A DNA stretch of 64,000 nt, taken from positions 62,001 through 126,000 of the forward strand of contig NZ_FOMN01000004.1 in the NCBI RefSeq assembly GCF_900112665.1, in the 5' to 3' direction. Shown one piece after another: positions 37,424-47,073 of the stretch. The notes under the pieces were generated by a model. The model saw only the letters and a program-made list of their open reading frames with translations, did not search any database and was not told where the DNA came from. A program made the position numbers and the translations under genes. This DNA comes from Lactobacillus bombicola. Lineage in GTDB: Bacteria; Bacillota; Bacilli; Lactobacillales; Lactobacillaceae. Within the stretch, counting starts at the first letter, position 1. The number at the start of each line of letters is the position of its first letter.

Positions 37424-38080
37424 ATGAAAAGTAATAAAATTTTAACTGTATTGGCAGCTGCTGCAATTGGTGTTTCTACTGCTACTAGCCTAGGTGCTAC
37501 GCAAGTCCAAACATCTCATGCGGCTGCTGAGCAAGCTAAGACGGTTAAGCCAAGTAAACAAGCTAAATCAGTTAAAGTTGCCTTTGGTAAGTCATATACC
37601 TTCCCTAAAGAGTGGGCTGGTAAATGGTATAGTAATGATCTTTTACGGATGGAGCCATTAGATTTTCATAAAAATGGATTAGGGTCACCAAGAAGTGGTG
37701 AATATGCTAAAGCAGTTACAAGTGCAAAATTAAAGGGGACTAATAAGTATCCATGGCAAATGTCTGCTGATTGGCAAGCTAAGAATGCTAAAGAATTAAA
37801 TAAGTACGTTCGTGTAAGTAAAAAGAAGGTAAACGGTATTGACTGGATTATTGTTACTCCAGTTGGTAAAAAGTCAATTGATAATGGTTTTGCTTTTGCG
37901 GCTAGAACTGAAAAACTTAATGGCAAAAAGGAAACTGTTATTTTTGAAGCTAATCCACATGTTGGTGCAGCTACCCAACAATATTTCCGTACTAAGGAAT
38001 TAGCTGATAAGTATGGTAAGCACCAATTTAAGAATATGGAATATAGTAAATGGGTTTTGCTTAGATCAAAAAACAAATAA
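37424..38080 (+). CDS. Secreted protein of unknown function
   Basis: A 218-residue protein with a clear signal peptide (1-34, ATSLGATQVQTSHAAAEQAK around the cleavage site) and a lysine-rich spacer. The basic mature domain begins near VAFGKSYTFPKEWAGKWYSN. It is rich in Trp, Tyr and Lys and has no cysteine. The motif WAGKWYS recalls lipocalin-like starts of secreted lactobacillus proteins, but I cannot assign a family. It has its own promoter and terminator, so it is expressed as a single gene. Confidence 0.75.
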   Translation: MKSNKILTVLAAAAIGVSTATSLGATQVQTSHAAAEQAKTVKPSKQAKSVKVAFGKSYTFPKEWAGKWYSNDLLRMEPLDFHKNGLGSPRSGEYAKAVTSAKLKGTNKYPWQMSADWQAKNAKELNKYVRVSKKKVNGIDWIIVTPVGKKSIDNGFAFAARTEKLNGKKETVIFEANPHVGAATQQYFRTKELADKYGKHQFKNMEYSKWVLLRSKNK

Positions 38081-38098
38081 GTTAGTTAAATAGTTATT

Positions 38099-38130
38099 TA
38101 GGGTCTTACTACTAAGTAAGACCCTTTTTG
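38099..38130 (+). terminator. Terminator after the secreted protein
   Basis: AGGGTCTTAC and GTAAGACCCT form a perfect 10-bp stem followed by TTTT. Confidence 0.92.
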
Positions 38131-38262
38131 TTTGTGCGAATTATAAGAAACCAAAGATAAAATATTTATTAAGTAATTGAAAGTAAAACAAATCCGCTCC
38201 TATTTTTAGTAACTCTGTGGAGCGGAAATTGTAATGGAGCTAATTTTATTTGTAGCGGTAAA

Positions 38263-38784
38263 TTAGTTAAAATTCACATTATACCGCGGACCAATTGGTG
38301 GAAAGGTAGGCAAGCGTAAGGGAGTTGTGTGCCATTGAGTAAAAAGGGTTGCGCATAAGAGGATAAAGGGGACGTCTTCTGGACGTGAAATTTTACAAGT
38401 TAGCACCACGCCGATTTTAACCATAGTGGTTTGAACAGTAGCAATTTTTTTAACGCCAGTTAAAAATTTATAACGCCCATTTTTGATATTACCAGTGACA
38501 AGGTAATTTAACCTTGTAATATAAAAAAGATTGGCCAGGCTATTATTCAGGTGCTTGACCTTAACCAGCGAATGATTGACCACATCAATTGTAAAAGAGG
38601 AGATTAACCCATTACCATCAGCATATAAGCGGCCAATTTCTGTTCCATTTACCGTTTTTAAATATAGGGTATGATTAGGATTATTCAAGTTACCTTCAAT
38701 AATGTAGCGAATTTTGCCATTTTCATTGGCGACAGGAATTTGCCCATATTCTTGTCGTTGATTGAGTTCCAATAAATAGCGCAT
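38263..38784 (-). CDS. LURP-one/tubby-like family protein (probable)
   Basis: A 173-residue protein made mostly of short beta strands, with pairs such as KIRYIIEGNL...TLYLKTVNGTEIGRLYADG and YLVTGNIKNGRYKFL...VVLTCKISRP, the pattern of LURP-one-related (YxjI) proteins. These have a tubby-like barrel and no proven role in bacteria. Start ATG 38784 follows AGGAGTCGTT. It is 8 bases downstream of the HAD phosphatase on the same strand, so the two are probably co-transcribed. Confidence 0.6.
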   Translation of the reverse strand: MRYLLELNQRQEYGQIPVANENGKIRYIIEGNLNNPNHTLYLKTVNGTEIGRLYADGNGLISSFTIDVVNHSLVKVKHLNNSLANLFYITRLNYLVTGNIKNGRYKFLTGVKKIATVQTTMVKIGVVLTCKISRPEDVPFILLCATLFTQWHTTPLRLPTFPPIGPRYNVNFN

Positions 38785-38792
38785 AACGACTC

Positions 38793-39668
38793 CTATTCCT
38801 TAGCATTTGCGCTAATAAACTTCCTTAATATATAACCGACACCATGATCATCATTTGATTTAGTAGTTACTTGGGCTATTTCTTTAATTTTAGAAACCGC
38901 ATTGCCCATTGCTACACCGACGCCTGCATCACGAATCATACTTAAATCGTTTAGATTATCTCCAATAGCTGCAACTTCTTCCCGCTTGATTTTTTTCTTG
39001 TGGGCATAATCAAGTAAAGCTGGTCCTTTTTGTGCGTGAACATCATTGATTTCAATATTGACGGGACCGCTAGAAGTAATTGCTAGGCCGCCTAAGGCAG
39101 CAATTTCTTGTTTGGCTTGCGTAAATGCCTGTTGCCCATTAGCATTAAAAGAAATAATTTTCATGACTTCGATTTGCGGATCATTTAAAAGTTTGGCAAA
39201 ATTAGCTACAAATTTCATGCTTAACATCGCATTACTCCCAGCAGCAATTGCTACGGCCTTTTTAAAAGTTAGTTCAGCGTTTAATTGCATCAATGATCGT
39301 GCTAAATTAGCAATCCGCTGGCTCGTGTCCGTAGAATAAATTTGATCGGCAGTTACAAGTTCATAATAAAGTTGATGTCGTTCTAAAATAGCGGCAATTT
39401 GCTTAGCCTTTGATTGAGGAAGGGCATGTTTGACTTGTAATTGGTCATTAGCATCATAGACTAAGGCGCCATTAATATTGATAAAACCGGTCTGTAACCC
39501 ATATTTTCTAATTGCTTGACGTGATTGTTTAGGTGAGCGGCCAGTTGCTATTAAAAATTCAATATTATTTTGTTGGGCTGCTTTAATTGCGGCAATATTT
39601 TCGGCGGAAATGTCTAAACTACTATTGAATAGTGTTCCGTCAAGGTCACAAGCTACTAATTTAATCAA
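38793..39668 (-). CDS. HAD-superfamily (Cof-type) sugar-phosphatase-like hydrolase
   Basis: A 291-residue Cof/YidA-type phosphatase. Motif I is ACDLDGTLF (7-15), motif II is the threonine in IATGRS, and motif IV is AIGDNLNDLSMIRDAG near 235. The C2B cap lies between. Substrates of this class are usually sugar phosphates, nucleotides or flavin precursors and cannot be told from sequence. This is one of three Cof-type phosphatases in the window. Confidence 0.88.
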   Translation of the reverse strand: MIKLVACDLDGTLFNSSLDISAENIAAIKAAQQNNIEFLIATGRSPKQSRQAIRKYGLQTGFININGALVYDANDQLQVKHALPQSKAKQIAAILERHQLYYELVTADQIYSTDTSQRIANLARSLMQLNAELTFKKAVAIAAGSNAMLSMKFVANFAKLLNDPQIEVMKIISFNANGQQAFTQAKQEIAALGGLAITSSGPVNIEINDVHAQKGPALLDYAHKKKIKREEVAAIGDNLNDLSMIRDAGVGVAMGNAVSKIKEIAQVTTKSNDDHGVGYILRKFISANAKE

Positions 39669-39828
39669 GGTTAAATGTTCCCCTTCCTAATAATTCTATA
39701 AGGTAATAAATATTCTGTCTATTAAGATTATATTTGCTAAAGAAGCGCTAAAATTATTCAGCTTCTTTTCAATAACAATTAATTTCATGATACCATAAAA
39801 GCTAATGAAAGCGAGGACGTTTTACAGA

Positions 39829-40524
39829 ATGAAAAAATATATCGGCAATGACTGGGATCAAGTCTTAGCTCCAGTATTTGCTAGTAATGAATATCATAAG
39901 CTGCATGAATTTTTAAAAGTAGAGTATGCAACTAGGCAAATTTTTCCAGATATGTACCATATTTTTACCGCTTTTAAATTAACCCCTTTTACTAAAACTA
40001 AAGTAGTAATTCTTGGTCAAGATCCATATCATAACCCTGGTCAAGCAACTGGTCTGAGTTTTGCCGTAATGCCTGGCATCTCGTTACCGCCATCATTGGT
40101 TAATATTTACCGTGAATTGTATGATGATGTTGGCTGTGCGCCAGTTAATCATGGTTATTTAAAAAAATGGGCTGATCAAGGTGTTTTACTGCTTAATGCC
40201 GTTCTAACCGTGCCTTTGGGTCAGGCAAATGGTCATCAAGGTAAAGGTTGGGAGCAGGTGACTGATGCAGCAATTAAAGCACTTAGTGATCGCGGAAAAG
40301 TGGTCTTCATTTTATGGGGAAGATACGCTCAAAATAAGATTAATTTAATTGACCAAAATCGTAATTTTGTGATTAAATCAGCTCACCCTAGCCCATTGTC
40401 AGCTAGCCGTGGCTTTTTTGGGTCCCGACCATTTTCACGTTGTAATGCTGCTTTGAAAAAATTTGGGACAGGTCCCATTGATTGGCAGCTACCCGCAGAA
40501 ATTAAACAGATAGACTTAGCATAA
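39829..40524 (+). CDS. ung: Uracil-DNA glycosylase
   Basis: Removes uracil from DNA to start base excision repair. The start is ATG 39829 ([15 protein letters not shown], the usual N-terminus); the ATG at 39805 adds eight atypical residues and lacks a binding site. The protein has 231 residues. The water-activating aspartate is D65 in [16 protein letters not shown], and the DNA-intercalating motif is [18 protein letters not shown] with H186. It is followed after 10 bases by pta. Confidence 0.95.
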   Translation: MKKYIGNDWDQVLAPVFASNEYHKLHEFLKVEYATRQIFPDMYHIFTAFKLTPFTKTKVVILGQDPYHNPGQATGLSFAVMPGISLPPSLVNIYRELYDDVGCAPVNHGYLKKWADQGVLLLNAVLTVPLGQANGHQGKGWEQVTDAAIKALSDRGKVVFILWGRYAQNKINLIDQNRNFVIKSAHPSPLSASRGFFGSRPFSRCNAALKKFGTGPIDWQLPAEIKQIDLA

Positions 40525-40534
40525 GGAATGAAAA

Positions 40535-41521
40535 ATGAGTATTTTTACATTATTAGAAGACAAATTAAAAAAAACGGGCGTAAAATATCGCTTAGTGTTT
40601 CCTGAAGGAAATGAGCAAAAGGTTCTGGAAGCAGCCAGTAAATTAGCTGCGGGATCAATTGTTGAGCCAATCTTATTAGGTAATCCCCAAAAGATTATGA
40701 CTACTATTAGGAGTAGCAAGTTAACTTATCCGCAACCAAAAATTATTGATTATCAGCATGATTCAGCAATTAGTGAATTAGTACCAGCCTTCATTGCTGC
40801 TCGCGGTAAAGAGGTGGCTGAGGCCGATGTGTTACGAGCACTGAATGATGCTAATTATTATGCAACAATGCTAGTCAAATTAGGTAAAGCTGATGGAATG
40901 GTTTCTGGAGTTGCTCATTCTACAGCCGATACTGTCCGACCAGCTCTACAATTAATTCATACAGCTGCAGGGATGAAGCGAGTTTCTGGTAGCTTTATTA
41001 TGGAACGTGGAGCAGAAAGATATATTTTTGCAGATTGTGCGATTAATCCTGAACCTGATAGTAAAACCCTAGCTGAAATTGCCTATCAGTCAGTTGCCAC
41101 TGCTCGTATGATTGACCTTGAACCCCGGGTAGCTTTTTTAAGTTTTTCAACTAAAGGTTCAGCTAAGGGGACTATGGTTGACCGCGTAGCGGAGGCTTAT
41201 CAAATATTTGTTCACAATCACCCCAATGTTCTTGCTGATGGGGAATTGCAATTTGATGCAGCCTTTGTACCTGAAGTGGCTAGAAAAAAAGCGCCGACAT
41301 CTCCGCTTAAAGGGCGAGCTAATATCTTTATTTTCCCAGAATTACAGTCAGGTAATATTGCTTATAAAATGACGCAGCGGTTAGGAAATTTCACAGCAAT
41401 AGGACCAATTTTGCAAGGAATTGCGCAACCCATTAATGACCTTTCAAGAGGTGCTAGTAGTCAAGATATATATAATATGGCAATATTAACTGCTGCTCAA
41501 GTAAGTGCAGAGGGTGAGTAA
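40535..41521 (+). CDS. pta: Phosphate acetyltransferase
   Basis: Converts acetyl-CoA and phosphate to acetyl-phosphate and CoA. The 328-residue length matches the short catalytic form (Pta/EutD). Family motifs include VSGVAHSTADTVRPALQLI and a C-terminal GNIAYKMTQRLGNFTAIGPI. It lies in ung-pta-tsaE, a common lactobacillus order, and links acetate metabolism to carbon control. Confidence 0.95.
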   Translation: MSIFTLLEDKLKKTGVKYRLVFPEGNEQKVLEAASKLAAGSIVEPILLGNPQKIMTTIRSSKLTYPQPKIIDYQHDSAISELVPAFIAARGKEVAEADVLRALNDANYYATMLVKLGKADGMVSGVAHSTADTVRPALQLIHTAAGMKRVSGSFIMERGAERYIFADCAINPEPDSKTLAEIAYQSVATARMIDLEPRVAFLSFSTKGSAKGTMVDRVAEAYQIFVHNHPNVLADGELQFDAAFVPEVARKKAPTSPLKGRANIFIFPELQSGNIAYKMTQRLGNFTAIGPILQGIAQPINDLSRGASSQDIYNMAILTAAQVSAEGE

Positions 41522-41522
41522 G

Positions 41523-42005
41523 ATGAAATTAACTGTAAATTCGGCAGCTGAAATGAATAAAATCGGTGCAGCTATCGCTCTAACAACTAAGCCACATGAT
41601 CTCTTGCTTTTAAAAGGTGATTTGGGTGCAGGCAAAACGACGTTAACGCAAGGAATCGGTCGTACTCTTGGAATTAAGCGACCAGTAAAGAGCCCAACTT
41701 TTACAATTGTTCGGGAATATCGCGAGGCATGTCTGCCCCTTTTTCATATGGATTTTTACCGTTTAGAAAACGACGATTTGTCCTCAATTGATCTAAATAG
41801 TTATCTAGCTGAACCTGGCTTAGTTGTGATTGAATGGCCCCAAGTGATTAAAGCGCAATTACCAGAGTATGCTTTGCAATTGACTATCCGCCGTGTTGAT
41901 GATCAGTGGGATTCGACTAAAAGAACGGTTGAATTTGAAGTGCAGGGTGAGCGTGCTAAACAATGGTTAGCGGATATTTTAGTGCAGCTTAAATCCATTA
42001 GCTGA
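41523..42005 (+). CDS. tsaE: tRNA threonylcarbamoyladenosine biosynthesis ATPase TsaE
   Basis: The ATPase partner of TsaB and TsaD in making the t6A37 modification of ANN-decoding tRNAs. ATG 41523 is chosen because it follows the pta stop and GAGGGTGAG; an upstream in-frame start lies inside pta. The 160-residue protein has Walker A GDLGAGKTT near 37-45 and the conserved VKSPTFTIVREY and FHMDFYRLE. The partners TsaB and TsaD are not in the window. Confidence 0.94.
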   Translation: MKLTVNSAAEMNKIGAAIALTTKPHDLLLLKGDLGAGKTTLTQGIGRTLGIKRPVKSPTFTIVREYREACLPLFHMDFYRLENDDLSSIDLNSYLAEPGLVVIEWPQVIKAQLPEYALQLTIRRVDDQWDSTKRTVEFEVQGERAKQWLADILVQLKSIS

Positions 42006-42040
42006 AGCTTAAATTTTTAGCTTTAAAATATTTTATTAGT

Positions 42041-42076
42041 AAAAAGAGTTAGCATTGGTCAGTGCTAACTCTTTTA
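42041..42076. terminator. Bidirectional terminator between tsaE and the exonuclease gene
   Basis: AAAAGAGTTAGCA and TGCTAACTCTTTT form a near-perfect stem between two convergent genes. Confidence 0.9.
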
Positions 42077-42097
42077 AATATGGCCGATTTCTAGCCT

Positions 42098-42631
42098 TTA
42101 TACTTGTTCAACTAAATTCTTAAGTGCCTCGTCACCAAATTGCTTATTTTGGGCAATCAAAATTCCCGCACAAGCTTCACTGTCGCTTAAGGCATTGTGA
42201 TGATGCCATAGTTCAACTTGAAGTGCTTTAGCTACAGTATCCAATTTATGGTTTGGCAAATCAGGCTCAAATAACTTACTAGTTTTAAGTGTATCAAGAA
42301 CGAAATAATGCGGTTCGGTAATATCATAACGTGCTAAGCTTTTACGCATGACATTAGTATCGAAACGAGCGTTATGTGCACACACTAACATGCCAGGTTG
42401 GTATAAGTCTTTAATTTGAGGCCAAACTTCAGCCATTGTTGGTGCCGTTTTTACTTCATCTGCGGTAATATCATGTACTTGAATATTACGACTGTCAAAT
42501 GGCATTTGTGGATTAATCAAGGTATAAAAGCGGTCGATAATTTTATTATCTCGCACCATTACAAGTGCTAGGGAACAAGCACTTTCAGGCTGCCGATTGG
42601 CAGTTTCAAAATCCATAGCAATAAAATTCAT
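42098..42631 (-). CDS. DnaQ-like 3'-5' exonuclease (DEDDh)
   Basis: A 177-residue exonuclease of the DNA polymerase III epsilon type. The acidic motifs are MDFETANRQP (Asp6, Glu8), CAHNARFDTNVM and the final HNALSDSEACA with the general-base histidine. It contains only the nuclease domain. Such free-standing enzymes act in DNA or RNA processing; the exact target is unknown. Start ATG 42631 follows AAGGAG. Confidence 0.88.
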   Translation of the reverse strand: MNFIAMDFETANRQPESACSLALVMVRDNKIIDRFYTLINPQMPFDSRNIQVHDITADEVKTAPTMAEVWPQIKDLYQPGMLVCAHNARFDTNVMRKSLARYDITEPHYFVLDTLKTSKLFEPDLPNHKLDTVAKALQVELWHHHNALSDSEACAGILIAQNKQFGDEALKNLVEQV

Positions 42632-42728
42632 TTTTTCTCCTTAAATAATTAATTTTAGTATAACATAGAGTGAAGCAAATGCCTTAATGCGGTAAAATAG
42701 AAAAAGTATTATAAAGGGGATTTTAACG

Positions 42729-43628
42729 TTGGAGTTATTTAATATAGAACAAGCAGGAACTAAAATTAAGAAACAAGTTCCGCTAAGCAAATATACTTTT
42801 ACTAAAACAGGTGGTCCAGCAGAATATTTAGCTTTTCCGCAAACTATAACTGAATTAAAGGAACTAGTACGCTATACATTTGAGAATGAGATACCCTTAA
42901 CAGTAATTGGTAATGCATCTAATTTAATTATCCGTGATGGCGGAATAGATGGTTTAGTGGTTATTTTAACTAAAATGAACCAAATTAAGGTTGCAGATAA
43001 GCAAGTATCAGCTCAAGCTGGTGCACGTATAATTGATACTGCTTTTACCGCAGCTGAACATGGTTTAAGTGGGCTAGAGTTTGCCGCTGGGATTCCTGGT
43101 AGTGTAGGCGGAGCTGTCTTTATGAATGCAGGAGCCTATGGTGGAGAAACTTGTGCAGTAGTGAAAAATGTAAAAGTTTTGACACGCAAAGGTGAGTTTA
43201 AAGTATATTCTAATGAAGAAATGAAATTTGCTTACCGACACTCACTTATTCAGGAAAATGGTGATATCGTAATAGCTGCAGATTTTACTTTAAAAAGGGA
43301 AACTAAAAGTAAAATTTTAGCTGATATGAATTATTTAAATGCCTTGCGTAAGTATAAACAGCCACTAGAGTATCCGTCATGTGGTAGTGTTTTCAAACGA
43401 CCAAAAGGTCATTTTGTGGGCCCAATGATTATTGAAGCTGGCTTACAAGGTAAGCAAATTGGGGGGGCACAAGATTCCATGAAACATGCTGGTTTTATTG
43501 TAAATAAAGGCAATGCCACTGCTACTGATTATTTGAATTTAATTCACTTGATTCAACGTGTAATTAAAGAAAAGTTTAAGCTGGATTTACAAACTGAAGT
43601 TAGAATAATTGGAAAACCCACTGAATAA
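42729..43628 (+). CDS. murB: UDP-N-acetylmuramate dehydrogenase
   Basis: The FAD enzyme that reduces UDP-GlcNAc-enolpyruvate to UDP-MurNAc in peptidoglycan synthesis. The start is TTG 42729, 8 bases after AAAGGGGA. The 299-residue protein has the FAD motif VIGNASNLIIRDGG, the GIPGSVGGAVFMNAGAYGGE stretch, and the catalytic serine in YPSCGSVFKRP; it is the type IIa/short form of Firmicutes. It is 34 bases ahead of cdaA, so wall precursor synthesis and c-di-AMP synthesis share a transcript with glmM. Confidence 0.96.
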   Translation: MELFNIEQAGTKIKKQVPLSKYTFTKTGGPAEYLAFPQTITELKELVRYTFENEIPLTVIGNASNLIIRDGGIDGLVVILTKMNQIKVADKQVSAQAGARIIDTAFTAAEHGLSGLEFAAGIPGSVGGAVFMNAGAYGGETCAVVKNVKVLTRKGEFKVYSNEEMKFAYRHSLIQENGDIVIAADFTLKRETKSKILADMNYLNALRKYKQPLEYPSCGSVFKRPKGHFVGPMIIEAGLQGKQIGGAQDSMKHAGFIVNKGNATATDYLNLIHLIQRVIKEKFKLDLQTEVRIIGKPTE

Positions 43629-43662
43629 AAAAGTAAATCTCTAATAGTGGAAAGGAGCAGAG

Positions 43663-44508
43663 ATGAATTTTAATGTTAGCAACATCTTTACTTGGAATAA
43701 CTTGTCAATTATTCTTGACGTATTAATCATTTGGTTCTTAGTTTATCATTTGGTTATCTTAATCAGGGGTACTAAGGCAGTTCAACTAGCCAAGGGTATC
43801 GTCTTAATTTTTATTGTCCGCATTATCGCAGGTGTTTTACAGCTGCACACGACAACGTGGTTGATAGATCAAATTGTTTCTTGGTCAGTCATTGGTATCA
43901 TTATTATTTTTCAACCTGAAATACGTCGTGGACTTGAGCATTTAGGACGATTACCAATTTTTGGTGAGCGCGAAGATAGCGAGCGTAATGAATCGCTTAG
44001 GTTTATTAATGAACTTGATAAGGCTATCCAGTACATGTCCAAAAGGCGGATTGGTGCCTTAATTACCTTGCAACAAGAGACTGGGCTTGATGATTATATC
44101 GAAACAGGAATTAATTTAGATGCTCGTGTTACAGGTGAATTATTAATTAATATTTTTATTCCTAATACTCCACTACATGATGGGGCAGTGATTATTAATC
44201 AAGACCATGAAATTGCGGTCGCAGCGGCTTATTTACCTTTATCAGATAGTACGATGATTCCTAAAAGACTTGGTACTAGACACAGAGCTGCTGTAGGTAT
44301 TTCGGAAGTAACTGATGCAATTACGATTGTAGTATCTGAAGAAACCGGTGGCGTAACTATTACTCGTAATGGGCGGCTACTTTTGGATATTAGTCGGGAT
44401 GAGTATATGAAGTATTTAACTGCCGCGCTTGTTCCCAAGAAAAATAATAATGAAAAATGGTATCAAAAGGCTTTACGTAAAATTTGGAAATGGGGTGCCG
44501 ACCGATGA
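43663..44508 (+). CDS. cdaA: Diadenylate cyclase CdaA (DacA)
   Basis: A membrane enzyme that makes cyclic di-AMP from two ATP. The protein has 281 residues, with three N-terminal membrane helices (to about residue 85). The DAC domain carries DGAVII (about 175) and GTRHRAAVGISE (about 204-215), the two catalytic signature motifs. The next gene, cdaR, overlaps by ATGA. c-di-AMP controls potassium and osmolyte balance and wall homeostasis in Firmicutes. Confidence 0.97.
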   Translation: MNFNVSNIFTWNNLSIILDVLIIWFLVYHLVILIRGTKAVQLAKGIVLIFIVRIIAGVLQLHTTTWLIDQIVSWSVIGIIIIFQPEIRRGLEHLGRLPIFGEREDSERNESLRFINELDKAIQYMSKRRIGALITLQQETGLDDYIETGINLDARVTGELLINIFIPNTPLHDGAVIINQDHEIAVAAAYLPLSDSTMIPKRLGTRHRAAVGISEVTDAITIVVSEETGGVTITRNGRLLLDISRDEYMKYLTAALVPKKNNNEKWYQKALRKIWKWGADR

Positions 44509-45482
44509 AAGAATTTTGGCGCAAAGCATGGTTCATTCGTTTAGTCTCACTTTTAATTGCTATTTTACTGGTGATTTATGTAAATTATACTCAAAGTGGA
44601 TTTTGGACACAGGGGCAGCCTGAACGGACTAAACAAACTGCTAATAAAACGCAAACTATTAAAGTTCCTTTGCAAGTTTCGGTTGACACTGATAAGTATT
44701 ATGTGATTGGTTATCCTGAAAAAGTTAGTGTTACTTTAGAAGGTTCGACGGCTTTAGTTACATCAATGGTCAATACTCAAAACTTTCGGGCATATATTGA
44801 TTTGACTAATAAAAATATTGGTCGGCATACGGTTAAAATAAAGATTACTGGAATGAGTAAACAGGTATCATATTCTGTTAATCCTAAAACAGTAAATGTG
44901 AATATTCAACGACGAAAATCTACCACAATGCCTATACAAACAGAGTATAATAAAGGGGCAGTCGCTCGTGGATATAGGTTAGGGGATGTTAACATTTACC
45001 CACAAGAAGCTGAAGTAACCGGTGCTCGTAGTGAAGTTGACCAGATTGATCAAATAATAGCTAAAGTAGTTTTACCTAATGGTATTGATCATACCTTTGA
45101 ACGGCAAGTCAGTTTGATTGCTGAAGATCATAAAGGACGCCAACTCAACGTAGTCATCGAACCGGCAACGGCTAAGGTAATAATTCCAATCACAATTGCT
45201 CAAAAAATGGTAAAAGTTGAATTACAACCAATGCATGAAAAGCAAAATAAATTATACTCGATTAGTACTAGAAGTAATTATGTTACTTTGTTTGGGACCG
45301 AAGAGGCTTTGACTAAAGTGAAACACTTGAAAGTACCGCTTGATTTAAGCAAGATTAACAGTTCAACGACTAAGTTAGTAAAGTTAAAATTGCCTCAAGG
45401 TATAGTGAAGGCTGATCCGAGTCAAATTAGTGTGGATCTAAAAGTCGAGAATACGAATAATGAAAAAATTAAAGGTAAATAA
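44505..45482 (+). CDS. cdaR: CdaA regulatory protein CdaR (YbbR domains)
   Basis: A 325-residue partner that modulates CdaA from outside the membrane. ATG 44505 overlaps the cdaA stop and follows GGGGTG; the upstream in-frame ATG at 44484 lies within cdaA and is unlikely. One N-terminal membrane helix (about 9-28) is followed by three to four YbbR repeats (for example VPLQVSVDTDKYYVIGYPEK and MPIQTEYNKGAVARGYRLGD). It is coupled to cdaA and followed by glmM. Confidence 0.93.
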   Translation: MKEFWRKAWFIRLVSLLIAILLVIYVNYTQSGFWTQGQPERTKQTANKTQTIKVPLQVSVDTDKYYVIGYPEKVSVTLEGSTALVTSMVNTQNFRAYIDLTNKNIGRHTVKIKITGMSKQVSYSVNPKTVNVNIQRRKSTTMPIQTEYNKGAVARGYRLGDVNIYPQEAEVTGARSEVDQIDQIIAKVVLPNGIDHTFERQVSLIAEDHKGRQLNVVIEPATAKVIIPITIAQKMVKVELQPMHEKQNKLYSISTRSNYVTLFGTEEALTKVKHLKVPLDLSKINSSTTKLVKLKLPQGIVKADPSQISVDLKVENTNNEKIKGK

Positions 45483-45506
45483 TGGATAAGGAAGGTTGTT
45501 TATAAA

Positions 45507-46856
45507 ATGTTGAAATATTTTGGTACAGATGGTGTTCGTGGCGTAGCTAATCGAGATTTATCTCCTGAGCTGGCATTTAAACTAGGGCGTGATGGGGGTT
45601 ACATCTTAACTAAGAATACTAAAAATGAACAGGCGAAAGTCTTAGTTTCAAGAGACACTCGGGCTTCCGGACAAATGCTTGAATATGCTTTGATTTCAGG
45701 ATTACTTTCAGTGGGAATTGAAGTATTAAAAGTTGGTGTAATTACTACTCCAGGTCTATCATATTTAGTTAGAGCGCAAGGAGCTGATGCTGGCATTCAA
45801 ATTTCAGCCTCGCATAATCCAGCTGAAGATAATGGTATTAAATTTTTTGGTAGTGATGGTCTAAAATTATCCGATGAGATGGAGGAAGAAATTGAAAAAT
45901 TAATTGATAATGAAAAAGATGCCTTACCACGTCCATCAGCTACAGGACTAGGTTCGGTAACTGATTTTCATGAAGGTAGTGCCAAATATCTGCAGTTTAT
46001 TGAAAATACTATTCCTGAAGATCTCAACGGTATTAAAGTAGTTATTGATGGCGCTAACGGAGCGGCAAGTAGTTTAATCTCACGCTTATTTGCTGATTGC
46101 GGTGTTGACTTTACCACCATTGCTACTCATCCTAATGGCTTAAATATTAATGACCATGTTGGTGCCACACATACTGAAAAATTACAAGAAGAAGTGGTTA
46201 AGCAAAAGGCTCAATTAGGCTTGGCCTTTGATGGCGATGCTGATCGCTGTATTGCTGTAGATGAAAATGGTCACGAAGTTGATGGTGATCACATTATGTA
46301 CATTTTAGGTACTTACATGGAAGATAGTGGGCGCTTAAAAGATGATACAATTGTGACTACTGTAATGAGCAACTTGGGATTTACAAAAGCTTTAGAAAAA
46401 CATGGTATTAAGAATGTACGTACGCAAGTTGGAGATCGCTATGTTTCCGAGGAAATGAGAAAGCATGGCTATAACTTAGGTGGTGAACAATCTGGTCATG
46501 TAATTATGAGTGATTATCATAATACTGGGGATGGGATGCTAACTGGGTTACAGTTAATGCTAGTAATGAAAAAAACGGGTAAGTTACTGACTGAGTTATT
46601 AAAAGACTTTAAAGACTATCCTCAATGTCTAGTAAATGTTCCAGTTACTGATAAACATAGTTGGGAAAATCATCAAGCGATTGTTGATGTAATTAAGAAA
46701 GTTGAAGCAGATATGCAGGGAGATGGCCGGGTAGTGGTTCGTCCTTCTGGCACACAATCATTATTACGGGTAATGGCTGAAGGTCCAACACAGGAAATAA
46801 CCGATGCTTATGTAAAGCAAATTACTGATGTAGTTGAAAAAGAGATGGGTATTTAA
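45507..46856 (+). CDS. glmM: Phosphoglucosamine mutase
   Basis: Converts glucosamine-6-phosphate to glucosamine-1-phosphate for UDP-GlcNAc. The 449-residue protein has the phospho-serine in [12 protein letters not shown] (near 100), the metal loop [10 protein letters not shown], the sugar loop [10 protein letters not shown] and the phosphate site [11 protein letters not shown]. In other Firmicutes GlmM binds and inhibits CdaA, which fits the shared operon. glmS follows after a terminator. Confidence 0.97.
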   Translation: MLKYFGTDGVRGVANRDLSPELAFKLGRDGGYILTKNTKNEQAKVLVSRDTRASGQMLEYALISGLLSVGIEVLKVGVITTPGLSYLVRAQGADAGIQISASHNPAEDNGIKFFGSDGLKLSDEMEEEIEKLIDNEKDALPRPSATGLGSVTDFHEGSAKYLQFIENTIPEDLNGIKVVIDGANGAASSLISRLFADCGVDFTTIATHPNGLNINDHVGATHTEKLQEEVVKQKAQLGLAFDGDADRCIAVDENGHEVDGDHIMYILGTYMEDSGRLKDDTIVTTVMSNLGFTKALEKHGIKNVRTQVGDRYVSEEMRKHGYNLGGEQSGHVIMSDYHNTGDGMLTGLQLMLVMKKTGKLLTELLKDFKDYPQCLVNVPVTDKHSWENHQAIVDVIKKVEADMQGDGRVVVRPSGTQSLLRVMAEGPTQEITDAYVKQITDVVEKEMGI

Positions 46857-46871
46857 ATTTTATAAAGTGAT

Positions 46872-46921
46872 AAAAAAGCAGACCAAACACTGAGAAAATG
46901 TGTTTGATCTGCTTTTTATTT
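46872..46921 (+). terminator. Terminator after glmM
   Basis: AAAAAGCAGACCAAACAC pairs with GTGTTTGATCTGCTTTTT with minor mismatch, then a T run. Confidence 0.9.
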
Positions 46922-46975
46922 TTAGATTAATATAAAAATATTGCATTTAGTATATACCAATTTAGATAATTTAAC

Positions 46976-47004
46976 TTGACCATCTTTAATAAAAAGGCTA
47001 TTAT
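46976..47004 (+). promoter_or_regulatory. Promoter of glmS
   Basis: TTGACC (46976-46981), a 17-base spacer and TATTAT (46999-47004). The leader of about 65 bases is too short for a glmS ribozyme. Confidence 0.75.
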
Positions 47005-47073
47005 TCCTTTTGTTACAACTAATATTTAAACAAAACCAATTTAACAAAATTAAATATACCAAAGGAGAATAAT

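Noticed and set aside
46922..47073. glmS ribozyme upstream of glmS
   Set aside because: The space between the glmM terminator and glmS is only about 150 bases, with a normal promoter in its middle; the conserved ribozyme core is not seen.
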